Shown here piece by piece: positions 23,322 through 35,271 of a stretch of 64,000 nucleotides of DNA. The stretch's first letter is position 1; the number at the start of each line of letters is the position of its first letter. Origin of the DNA: Paraphysoderma sedebokerense (Eukaryota; Blastocladiomycota; Physodermatomycetes; Physodermatales; Physodermataceae); contig JAHLJZ010000041.1 of the NCBI GenBank assembly GCA_025602915.1, forward strand, positions 62,001 to 126,000. The letters run 5' to 3'. Below the pieces are notes generated by a model. It was not told where the DNA came from. It made no database searches and saw only the letters and a program-made list of their open reading frames with translations. The position numbers were made by a program, and so were the translations under genes.

Positions 23322-26300
23322 ATGGCGTCGCAGTACCCGCCTCCGCACCCACACAGACCCCCTCCCCCCTCTGGCCCTCCTCCTCCAAACCAACCCCCTC
23401 CCCCCCTCACCCCCTCCGCCGCTCAAATCCCCCAATCCATCCCCCCTCCCGGTCAAGGGCCCCCTCCCCCGCACTCGCTCACTCCACACCCCCATCTCAC
23501 CTCAAGACTCGCAGAGCTCCTCGATGCAGTCAAACAAGAAGTCGAAAATATACTCAACGACGCTCACGGTCAGAAACTACAGAGAGACGATTTGGAAATA
23601 AAGAGTACATTGTCCTTTTTCTCTACTTCTTCCTCCTTTACTGCAATGTTTGAGCTCCCGGGCGAAAACTGAAATTATGAATGCTGCTCCGCTCCCTCCC
23701 CATCATCATCCATCAACACGCTCCCTACGTCCATCCACCCTCTTGATTACACTTTGTTTGATTCGAGATTCGGATGCGGAGGACCACGATGATGCAGCAG
23801 CAATGACTCCAAGCACCACCCTGTTCGGTTCTCGGCGGCAGTTTGTGTACACATGATTTTTGAAAACTAACAATGAATTTATGTGTTATCTTGTTTTTGT
23901 TGACTATTTCATTTGTGTTGACATCATTTCGTTCCTCCCTCTCGGAATCCAACGTAATGTTATATCCAATTCTTGACATCCCACCTGACCCTCAGTTCAA
24001 CAACAAATCGCCGAAATGAACGACATGCAGCAACACGTATACGACTTGCAGAGAACTCATATGAGGATAAAAGCCAGGTAACCGTGTGAACGATAAATAC
24101 CTTGAAACTGATCCCCGGGAGGAATACTTTGGAGACTGACTTGAATGCCACTTCTCTTTTCTTTGTTGTCCGTGTCCCCATGTTCGCTTGTGACCTCTCC
24201 TACTCAGTTACGATGACGAAATCCGTGCCTTACAGTCAGAGTTAAGCCGTTACCGGTCGTCAAACCCGAACGCACCCCCTCCACAAACTCCCACCAGCGC
24301 ACATCCGCCTCCACCTTCTTTGCCAGCTCCTAATATGAGTCAATCCATGTTTGCAAACTCTAATTTGCCGCAAGGTAGCCTTTGTTTTCCTATCAAGTTT
24401 AAATTTTGACCTAGAAAAAGTTGGATGACAATTCCTCTATTTGCTATTGAAAAGGTTCAATGATGGGAGGTCCACCAAAGCGAGGGAGACCGGAGGATGC
24501 GATGAATCCGTACGCTGGCGGACAACCTCAAGGGAGGCCGGGTCCAAATTCGATGCCTCCAAATGGACCTCCACCTCCTCATTCTCAGCACCAACGTCCT
24601 CCTCCATCTTCCATGTCCCATCCTCATCCCCCTCCATACGGACATCCGTCTCAACATGCACAACAGCAGCAGCATCCACACCAGCGATATCCCAACCAAG
24701 GACCCGTTCCATCGGGACCAGGCCATCAGCAAATGCCTCCTCAACAGTCTCGAATGGGTCCTGGCGGTCCCCCTCCCGGTCCGGGAGGTCCACCACCACA
24801 TCATATGCAACCCTCTACCCCCATGAGTCAAAATCCAACTCAATCAGTATCGTACCAATCCGGAAACGGCGCGGTATCTCAACCGATTGAAGTGTTGGGT
24901 TTGGTGGTCGATAATTTGGATCATATCCCTTCTGGATACAAAAAAGAAGGATCTTCGTGGTTTGCTGTGTATGTCAATCATTTATGTCATATTAGGGTTC
25001 TCCCACAAAAGCACCCGTCTCACTGTTTCTATCCCACCTTTAGCTATAACCCTAGTATTCCCCGTGAACTCAACGTGGATCTGGCACACAATCTTAAGCA
25101 CGCTTCGGTTGTCTGCTCTGTTAAATTTTCCCCAGATGGTCAATATGTCGCCACTGGATGCAATCGATGTGCGGTAGTATGGTCCGTCCAGACTGGAGCC
25201 AAGGTGGCCACGTTGAATGACATGACTGATAAAGACGGCGACTTTTATATTCGAACTGTTTGCTTCACACCAGATAGTAAATTGCTGGCAACCGGTGGTG
25301 AAGTAATTGTGGTACGTATCGGCGTCATAAGTTGATGTTCACTCTCTGTTGAATTGGACCCAGAGTAACGCCGTTCGACCAAATGATTGTTCTAGTTATG
25401 GGATTACACCACTTCAACAGCCATACGAACATTTATGGGGCACGAATCAGACATCTATTCTATTGATTTCTCACTCAACGGACGATACCTTGTCTCTGGT
25501 TCCGGGGACCGAACAGCCCGAGTATGGGATGTAGAATCCGGAGAATGTTTATTTAAATTTGATCACAACGAATACGCCAAAGTGGACGCCGGTGTCACCA
25601 GTGTTTGCTTCCATCCTGATTCGAGGGTACTCGTCACAGGCAGTCTGGACAAAATTGTTCGAGTATTTGACGTCGTTACCGGAAAGTTGTTGGAGAGATT
25701 GGAAGGCCATAAAGATAGTGTTTATAGTGTCGTGTTTAGTCCTGATGGTATGGTTTGAGTTTTGTTGCAAGTGGCGAATAGCATACAATCGTCGTTAACC
25801 AATCCTGTCTGCGGACTGTAGGTAAACAAATTGCCTCCGGATCTCTCGACAAGACTGTCAGAATTTGGGACGTTGCTAATTACTTGCCGGACAATAACAG
25901 TAATAATTTGATTATTGACAGGAAGAGTAGCTGCAGAATGGTTCTCAAAGGACATAAGGTTCGTTTCCTCAATAGAATTTATTGGTCATGTAATGGTCGA
26001 GTTAATTTCTCGTGTGATTTATTTTTTCGAATGCAGGATTTTGTTCTCTCTGTTGCGTTTTCTCCTGATGGACTGTGGATCGTATCAGGATCCAAAGATC
26101 GAGGCGTACAATTTTGGGATGCACGAACAGGTCAAACTCAGTTTGTATTGCAAGGACATCGAAACAGTGGTATGTTTTCCAATTCAGTTTTCATTCTGTT
26201 TCGTGCTCAATTAAGTGTGGGACAATATTTTAATAATTTTCGTTATAGTTATTTCTGTCTCAATATCACCACAACACATGTACTTTGCTACCGGGTCTGG

Positions 26301-26814
26301 TGATCAAAAAGCACGAATCTGGAAGTATACTTCTATCCACCAACAAGCAATTGAACATCATCCTCCACCACAATCCACCCACCCAGCCCAAATCACCTCT
26401 TCTAATCAAAACCATCAATACACCAACGGAAACGACAAAACCAAATCTCCAACCGAGAAAATCTCCCCAATCTCCGCGGGACGCGCATCTAGCAAATCAC
26501 CGAGTGACGCTTCTGCCCCTAGACAATCGTCTCCGGCTGCTAACCCGGTTTCAGGTTCAGCTTCGGTATCCTCGGCGTCCACGTCGAACCAAATCTCAAA
26601 CCTCACGACACCGGCTCAAGATGACGCTGAAAAGGATAAAGAAGATGGAGAATTGAGTAAACTCGAGAGTATGAATGACGAGTTACAGAGTACCGTATCC
26701 AACAAGAGCAATGAAATCGATAATGAAGTAAGCTCCAAGGGAAGCGGAAATGGTAATGGGGGTGAAGCCGAAGAAGAAGGTGAAGAAACTGAAGATGTCG
26801 TGATGGAGGGTTAA
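23322..26814 (+). CDS. TUP1: TUP1-like general transcriptional corepressor (Tup_N + 7 WD40)
   Basis: Eight exons (23322-23604, 23996-24077, 24208-24374, 24455-25311, 25396-25747, 25822-25958, 26037-26169, 26249-26814) join in phase to 858 residues. Residues of about 1-60 are Pro-rich. Residues 65-135 form the Tup_N tetramerisation helix ([18 protein letters not shown], then [15 protein letters not shown]). A long Pro/Gln/His-rich linker follows. Seven WD40 repeats then form the beta-propeller (for example [53 protein letters not shown]). The C-terminal tail of about 150 residues is Ser/Glu-rich and acidic. In fungi Tup1 pairs with the TPR protein Ssn6/Cyc8 and is recruited by DNA-binding repressors. 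The second WD repeat is slightly shortened ([12 protein letters not shown]), across an exon junction whose exact site could differ by a few residues. Confidence 0.93.
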
Positions 26815-28017
26815 AAACAAGTTCAAATGTGGTGTTTCTTTTTCAATGTTAATTTCATTTAGTTTTCAAGTTACCGTTTGTTTCTAGTATTTTATAGTCC
26901 ATCATAGTGAATTTCTTTTGGTTTTTTTACTTTGTTGCTTTGGGTTTTATTATTCAGATATTCAGATTTTATTAAATCTATTCATCTATTGTTGGAGTGA
27001 CATATACCTTAACCCCGAAAAATGCAATACGGAAACGAAGAATCAAACTGGTAACATAGGCAGTGATAACATATGGTTCGGTAGTTCAACCTTGGAAACG
27101 TAAAACGCAATGGAGATTGGAAACTTATTTGGTCTTTCTCCATTCTCAACCTTGTTCGGTGTTTGTAGTTTGTTAATTTGTTTTATATCAATACGTAGAA
27201 GTTCCTTGTCTTCCTTTTCTTCTTTTTTTTTTTTCCTACTAGTTTTTCTTTGACTCCGCTTTACGGTGTGTGGTATCTTTCTGATATGGTTGGTGGTGAA
27301 AGGTGGTTGTGTGTTTTGGTTGTTTTTTGTTTGTGTTGTTTTGTTTGTTATTGGCGAGAAATGATAAAGATAAAAATTATAGTTGTGCATGAATTGGTAA
27401 TTTCGTTTAGAAAAAGATTGAAAAGGGATGGTTGCCACTTTTGGAATTTTTTTAATTATGACATTGACAAGAATTTGCAATACCGGGATGTATGTATCCT
27501 GAGTGATGAATACCCTCGGATGAGAAACGAGAATCAATAAGTGGATAGATCCACAGTACACAGAAGGCAATGACTAATTTATCATTCTTCATTAATCACG
27601 TAAGACTTGCAACATGGTAATATCCGAAAGGACAGAAAACACATGACACATTTATTAAAAAAAATTTGAAAGGATTTGGTCCGCCCTGATTCCTGAATCC
27701 GTAGCCAGTAGCCACGGCCCGGCCGACCCGACGCGAAAAGAAAAGAAAAAATTTTGAACGGTTTTTTGATTTTTTTAAAAATATTTTTTTGCAATTGAAG
27801 TCTGGACTAGTCTGGATATGAAAGCTGCAAAATAAGTAAGTATACACATGTGTTATTTACTACCGGACACCGACTACCGAATACTGAGGACCGACTAAAC
27901 CGAAATCAAGATAAACCGAAAAACGAGTATTCTGACGCGGTGCAAGAAACAGCTACCGTTACCAGTTATCCAGTTTTTATTCAACCATTCCAACGACCCA
28001 ATTATTCGTTTTCAACA
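26815..28017. other. Gene-free spacer between TUP1 and receptor C
   Basis: About 1.2 kb of AT- and T-rich sequence contains poly-T runs (about 27226-27235 and 27770-27790) and no credible gene. It includes the TUP1 3' UTR and the promoter of receptor C. An in-frame GTG at 27850 extends the receptor frame upstream, but the encoded stretch is not signal-like and is not taken as coding. Confidence 0.55.
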
Positions 28018-31000
28018 ATGAATTCAATACTATTATTTATTATTTTACTCGTTTACTGTTCCTTCTTTACACCCGTTACCACGACCCCGGTTTTATCCGG
28101 CGTGACTACACCATGGTACCTCAAAACTCGATACACAATCCCCGCAGTCTCAAATACTAGTACCCTCGTTGACGTCGTCAATAATTCGACGCATTTGTTT
28201 GTTCTTGATGATTGGTTTAGATTGTATTTTTTTAAGATATTGACACAAGGACAGACAGGACAGACAGGACAGTTGGAGTTGGTGGGGCAGTACGATATCG
28301 CGGGATGGATTGGGGATGATGTTTGTTGTGGGAATTGGTTTACCTCGAGAAATGATAAAGTTGCGGTGTTGAGTTATAACCCTTTTAATGATTGTTTATA
28401 TTTAACGTAAGTCTATTCACCAAATTTTTTTTCTTTTGGGTTATTACTATGATTATTACTGAGATTTTCTTTCGCGTTTTTTTAGAAAATATACACCGGT
28501 TGGAAGTCTACGGTTGGAAGTGTTTCAGTTTCAGGTACCGTATACCGGTGTGATTCGCTATAATGGGTACGACTGGGGTTGGTGGGGTGTACCTTATTAT
28601 CAAGTCGCTTATAGCAACCCGTAAGTTTATCATTCATGTTTTTGAACTGGTTAACGTTGTTTGAGTCGTTTTTGGAAATGATGAAATGATGGATTACACT
28701 GACTTACCCCGACTTTGGGGAATATGATTTCGTAGTCGTTTGTTGGTGCAGATAGAACCCAGAGACATGTTTTTCGCTCATTACAATGAACCAACGGAAA
28801 CGTCGCCGCAAAATGGATTTTTTATCGGTAGAATGAACCATGATTTTTCGCATTACGCCGAAGTATTCCGAACGGATGAACAAGCGGTTTATATCGAATT
28901 TAAATGTAGATGGGGTCAATATATCTGTGTTTGGACTGATTCTCAGAAAATATACGTTTACGAACCGTTGTATTTGACTTTAATCGAAACTGTTTCCGCT
29001 CCGAGTATTTCCACCGCGTTCAGTTTTGACCCAAAAATCGTTCGACACGCCAATGATGTTCGATTTTATGGTGCTCGAAAACCAACCGATTGGAAGACAT
29101 TCTCAGTCGGTAAATTTGATTCCACGTATTCAGTATTAGCGGCGGCTGAGTTACCGTATATTTTTGAGTTTCCTTATAATGGGACAAATTACGATATGAA
29201 AAGTACTTTGGCCGGTCGTTTAATCGTTGGAATGACGACAAATGCTTCCGTTGGACTTGGGGATACAGATATCGTTGTAGCCAGATTTGACGGCGATTTG
29301 AAATTGAACTCGAGATTGATGTTTTCAACTGTCAAGCAAGATAATCTTTCTGCTATTGCTGTCCAGAATGAAGCTGATTTAATCTTAATCGGGACCACGG
29401 ACGGCAACGTTTCCGACCCGTTACAAACTGACCAACAAAGACAATTGTTCCTTTCTTATTATGCTTATTTGGTTATTACAAACGTTACGTCGTCAAAGCC
29501 GAATGGTGTGGTTTGGGGGGACGTGATAGAGATTTCGTTTGAATCGTTACCCGTTGAAGCATTCTCGGCGTACCCATTGGTAACGTTTCATGAACAAGCT
29601 TGTACGGATGTTTCTTGGACTGGACAAAAATTGCTAGCCACCATTCCATCCGGTGTCGGAGGTAACATTTTGGATGTTTTCTTCATGATTTATAGCAATG
29701 TTACTAATCAACCACATTTATAGGGCCTTACATTCTTTTTGTTGATTTTCAACACCTACAGTACAGTAATGACTCTTCGAGCACCATTTTCTGGTTATCT
29801 TATGTTCCTGTGATTCGGGATATACAACCAACAGAAGGTCCATCTGGTAAGTTAAAAACCACTTGAACGAATACTGTTGCGTCTGATACTGATTTTTGTT
29901 TTCTCCAGTCGGATTTGAAATTATCATTCAAGCAGATTACCTTGGAACTCCGGAGATAGATCCACTAGAAGTCACCATTGGTAAAACTAAATGTTTGAAT
30001 ATAGTTCAATTGAACGAAACAACTATTAGCTGCAATGTCCCACAAGGTTGAGAAAGTTTCTGCTCCGTCGAACGCAAAGGGATTGTTAACTAATTATTCT
30101 TCTAACCTTATGAAGGCGTCGGGCGTAATCATGGGGTAACGATATCATTAGGCCCAACATCGAACAGTACAGAGCCGTTCGTTGTCTCTTATGAACCTCC
30201 AACTGTGTTTGATATTATGCCAATAAACGGCAGTACAAAAGGCGAAAATACAATTGAAATCATGTAAGTCTGAGATTTAATCGGCGTTATTTTTTGTCGT
30301 ACACGTTGACTAAACAGGTAATGGATAGGGGCAAAAATTTCGGATTTTGCCAATCTTCCCCATGCGATTCGAGTCAACATAATGTTACCGTTCAGATTGG
30401 AAGTCAACCATGCAGCTCCGTATTACTGTACAACGACAGTTATGTGACTTGTACCGCACCATTGGGAAGTGGAGCGAATCAAACCGTCAGTGTTGTAGTT
30501 GCAGGCCAGATTAGCATGGACGCTGTAAGATATTCTTACAATCCACCTGAAATCACTTCCATTCTTCCGCCTTTTCTCGTTTCTGCTAACCCTGTATGTA
30601 TATTCTGTCTTTTTCCCCAATGTACGGAGCTATATTCATTGTTTTCTCTCATAGACTGTCTTCATTGACGGAGCGAATTTTGGGAATTCTTCAGATACAC
30701 GTTCGGTGATATTCACTGATACAAGTAGTGCGCGAAAATAACACATGTCCTTCTCTCATATGGTTATCACAAGAAAGATTGCGATGGTAACATCATCCAT
30801 ATTGGTTGCATTTGAGTTTTGATTTTGACCTTTGTTGGCATCTACAGTAATTTTAGCACGACCAGTCTACCGCTTCTGTCAACTTTTAACATTTCAGTTA
30901 TTGTCACTGCTCAAAGTAGCCTGCCATCCTCTACTGCGCAGTTTTTCACTTTTACGCCCAATAAGAACCCGATTGCTATGCCTTACAATACTACGACCTA

Positions 31001-34000
31001 CGAAGATCAGTTTATCACAATTGAGTTGACAGCCACCGACCCTGATGTCGGGGATACCATTCAATTATTTATTGTGTCGATGCCAAGTAATGGCACTTTG
31101 TACCAGGTTACTTCAACCGACACCAAAGGGGCGTTAGTCAATACAACATTTGGTCGTGTCGCGCTCACAAATTCTCAGAATAAGATTATGTATACTCCAG
31201 ACCAAGATTTTTTTGGCATTGACTCGTTCAATTTCATAGCCCAAGATAGTCAAAACGCAGACTCGTTGACCCAGACAGCTACTATAACCCTCCTACCACT
31301 GGATGATCCCCCCAAGGTCCAAAATATGGTTGTCATGCTTGACGAGGACACCAATACTTCGTTCGTCCTTCCAGTGGTTGACCCTGACACCCCTGGTTTA
31401 ACTTCAAGCATTCAGTTGACAATATTATCCCTCCCGAGTAAAGGAAACTTATATATTCAGAATACGGCTAATCAAACCTTTGATTTGATTGAAGCTATTC
31501 CATATGTGTTGGAGGTGAGCAATCGAACTGTGATGTTCAGTCCAAACGTTAATGCATTCGGCAACCCATATACCACATTTACCTTTAAGGCTAATGATGG
31601 AACTTCGGACTCAATAATCAATGCAACCGTAACGCTAGTGGTCAATCCTGTGAATGGTATGTATGATATTGTCTGTGACGTTTGTCTTGAGATAACGGGG
31701 ACTAAATTCTTTGATTCAGATGCTCCAATCTTCAATACAACTTTGGTTCAAAATCTCACCGTATACGAAGATACCGATGTGATTATACCGCTTGATATCA
31801 CTGATGTCGATATTTCAGATACATTGGTTGTTAAGATTACCAATATTCGCCTTAATGGAACTCTATTCCGGGTCGATAGGTCAACTGGCTCACGCACTTC
31901 GCAGACGGTTGGAGAAGGAAGTGAAATACCCGGACCGCCATACCAATTATATTTCGTCCCGGCCCGTAATTATTACACGCGATCCTCAGATCTTGATCAG
32001 AGGTTTAATGTTACCTACAGCGATGGCAAAGTAACTTTCTCCAAAAGCATCGAGTTTGCAGTACTTCCAGTAAACGATCCACCCTCCTTGGTTTGCACCA
32101 GCAACGTATTATTGCCTTCAGATGTGTTGGTTGGGATTAGCTCCTTCCATTTTATTCAATTACAGGCTTCTGATGTAGATGATTTGAATCTGGAGTATCA
32201 TCTACTTGCTGCCCCAGAGAAAGGTTACCTTAACGCTAGTGTCCCACTAACGTCTGGCAGTATATTCACGACAACCAATCTTACATTCTATCCTAATGAC
32301 ACTGGAGGGGCGTATCCTTACGGAAATTTCACAGTCTTCGCAAAAGACAAAAATGGGGGAATTTCAAACCATTGTACCTTCTCGTTTCGATTCAGTTGTC
32401 CGCCAGGTGAGCTAGAAGAAACTATATTTTAAAGGGCTAATAGTCGCTAATATATAAATTGCCTTAACTAGCAAAATATAATAATATCTACAGTAATGGT
32501 ACCGGCCCCATTTGTGCAGCTTGCTTAGACGGTGAGTAATTGTAGCGACGGTGTTCTATATGCGTAATACATTCCTTGATCATGCTGATTTACAACATTC
32601 ATTTCAATTCAATGCTCCATAGGCGCCGACTGCAGGTGTGATTCTTATATTTTTTTCCCGCTTTAGTTATCTATGTCCTAATTGATTCATTAATAGCCAA
32701 GATGGAAGTATCCCACCGAGACCTCGCTATGGTTACTGGCAGAGTAGCATTTCCACTTTCCTTCCATGCTTCCCAGCCGAAGCATGCACAGGTGGAGAGA
32801 ATCGTTGCGCGACCGGATACTCCGGCGATCGTGAGTATATTGCGAGCCTTTCCATTTCGTTCGTTCAATCATTAACTACCATTATTTGAAGGGTGTGGAT
32901 CGTGTGCAAACAAATATTATCGGCTAAATAATGCGTGCAATCCATGCCCTGATGATCGTACCACTCGAATAGTGGTCATTGTGATTTGCTTATTGATCGG
33001 TACCTTAATGATGTTCGGCGTGATGAGACTTGTTGGGAAAGGTCCTAAGTATGTAGATAATTGCGAGATCTCATCAGTTCAATTACTGACAATTTTTAAC
33101 AGTTACGGTCTTGCGAACATTTTAATTAACTTCATACAGTATATTCTTATATTGAGAGAGCTACGATTGAACTGGTTGGTTCTCAGATTACCTGAGAAGG
33201 GTTGACATTCTCTAACTATCTCATTTCCCAGGCCACCAGAGTTTCACATTATATTAAACGCGATTTCATTCATAAACTTTAACATTGAATTAACAAGCCC
33301 GGAGTGTCTCTTAGAAACCGATTTGAACTATGGAATGAAAATGAAGTTAACGTTGGCAATTCCAATTGTCCTTGCTGCTGACCTATTTCTCTTCCGACTC
33401 ATCGGTGTAATGTATTCTAATATCAAGAAATGCTTTGGCCAACCTGCTGGGAGTCTTGTTATTCGAAAATCAAACGACCCAAAGAAAACTAGTGCGTTTT
33501 TGGTCGCTGTTCGCGTCTACAACTCTTTACTTTCGATTGTTTTCGCAACCGTCACGACGAAGGCCCTAGGGTAAATAGTTTATTTAATACTTTTCTAACT
33601 TCTAAACTAATTTTAGAACTACTAGTCTGTTTGATTGTACTCTCGAGGACGATGGATTCTACTACCTTGATGCAGACAATTCGGTCAAATGCTATACCGA
33701 CGATTGGTACAAAGAAGTTCCTTACGCTATAGCGGGAATTATGGTTTATGTCGTCGGAATTCCGCTTTACTTTTCAATTATGCTATATCTATTATATCAA
33801 AAAAAGAATGACGGTCTGAAGTGGAAGAATGCTAAAAAAGTTGTATCCAACGTCATGGATTATGATCGTATCTATAAGGAGGAACAACAGACATTCGTCG
33901 TTGTTCAACTGTTCCAGAAGTTATCTCTCATTGTCATTAGCATGTTTTTCACACGGTAACCTACATACATCTAGTTCCACATTTTTGGAAGGAATCTGAT

Positions 34001-34403
34001 ATCTTTTCTTATATTTTATATTAGGCACACGGGACTTCAAGTAGTTCTCACCCAGACAGTACTTCTCATTTCGCTGATGCTTTACCTTAAATATAAACCG
34101 TACAATTATCCCATCCTGAATATCCTCGAAATAAGTTCAGCTGTATGCAGTGTCTTGGTACTCGGTTTAGGGCTTCCATTTCACGTGGACAGGGCCAAAA
34201 TTTCAGGTCAAACTGGATTGATTATTGCTATGCTATTTTTGATCTTTGCATTTATTTTTGCAGTAATATGTGCATCTGTATATGAAATCCAAAGCAAAGT
34301 GAGGGAGAGAGTGAAATCGTTTCGAGTAATGAAAAGAAATGGAGATGAGAACCATTACGAAAACGGGGGACGTAACAACAGACTGTCGGAGATATTGCTA
34401 TAA
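28018..34403 (+). CDS. Giant receptor C: SBBP propeller, IPT/TIG, cadherin-like, Cys-rich, multi-TM (one frame break)
   Basis: The ATG at 28018 opens a signal peptide (MNSILLFIILLVYCSFF). Exons include 28018-28406, 28486-28620, 28736 to about 29660, 30848-31656, 31720-32406, 32472-32531 and a 13-nt microexon at 32623-32635. Domains: propeller at 28100-29440 (GDTDIVVARFDGDLKLNSRL, then IGTTDGNVSDP, the SBBP pattern); four IPT/TIG-like units at 29460-30720; cadherin-like repeats at 30950-32400 with YEDQ, DEDTN and NDPP; Cys-rich stretch at 32470-32960; about 8-10 membrane segments to 34330 with LFDCTLEDDG. The protein would be about 1,700 residues. In the exon at about 30659-30785 one surplus base in an AAAA run puts TAA in frame at 30739; genes D and E read through the same place. 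A 9-base unit is repeated near 28249-28272 (TGQTGQ). The N-terminal part is D-like and the rest E-like. Confidence 0.85.
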
Positions 34404-35271
34404 AATGTTCTTGTTATCAATAACCAGCTAATTTATCGATGATGAACTTTATCAAGATGTATGGTTTAGTAGCTCCCTACTTGTGCCATACTTGTGTATT
34501 TGTTATACTTCTGTAATTGTTAATCACAGCTGTTTGAAACGATGCAGGGTGTGCAGAAGCCGATAGTACAACAATGCGAACGCGAGTGTGGGAGTCATAA
34601 CCTGTATGTCGAAAAATTTCCCATCCATAATTCTATTTACATTTCCAAATATCTGTATCCGTGTCTATCCGTGTGCACTGTATATGTCTCCCATTCACAT
34701 TCGCGCCTTCTGGACAGTTTTTGGACTGCTCATTCCTCAATCCTCATGATATCCCAAGTAACCTCATCTAACCTCATTCTACATGATTGAAACTGATGAT
34801 AGGCGAAGAGCTCCGCTCATTTGTGTTCTCCATTTATTTTCTTTTTCCGCTTGAAAGTTGAAATGCTCAACGTTGCGGCTGGACTTCTCGCGACCTGTCT
34901 TGTCTATTCAAGTACATCGAAATTCGAAGCCCGGTACCGGACCGGATACAGTTAACAGTAAATGGTCCTCCACTTTCTGCTAGCATTTAACGAATTTCAG
35001 AGGTATTCCATTATACTGAACATCGAACAATTTTTCTTCTGAGTCCTTTTGGATAAATCGAAGCAGTTTCAGGAAGTCAACTCTTGTTTATTGGAAGTCC
35101 AAGAAGTCGTGCTGTCTCCTTCCATTGCTCTCAAGTTATTAGGCCGAAGAAAGAACAGGCTGTTCCATTGCTTATTCGACTTTTATCAACTTTTTGCTGC
35201 TCCTCGTTGGGTAACGGAAAGCACCAAAGTTAGAAATATATTTAGAGAATAGCAAGAGAGAAGCAGAAGTA
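34404..35271. other. Spacer between receptors C and D
   Basis: About 870 bases of unremarkable sequence hold short frames only. It should contain the 3' UTR of C and the promoter of D. No repeat shared with the other receptor spacers was obvious by eye. Confidence 0.5.

Noticed and set aside
23098-23653. Long His/Thr/Pro-rich frames over the TUP1 leader
   Set aside because: They follow from the CCA/ACC-rich 5' leader and the first TUP1 exon read in other frames.
27043-27570. 175-codon minus-strand frame in the spacer before receptor C
   Set aside because: Lys/Asn/Phe-rich composition typical of AT-rich non-coding DNA; no start context, domain or splice support.
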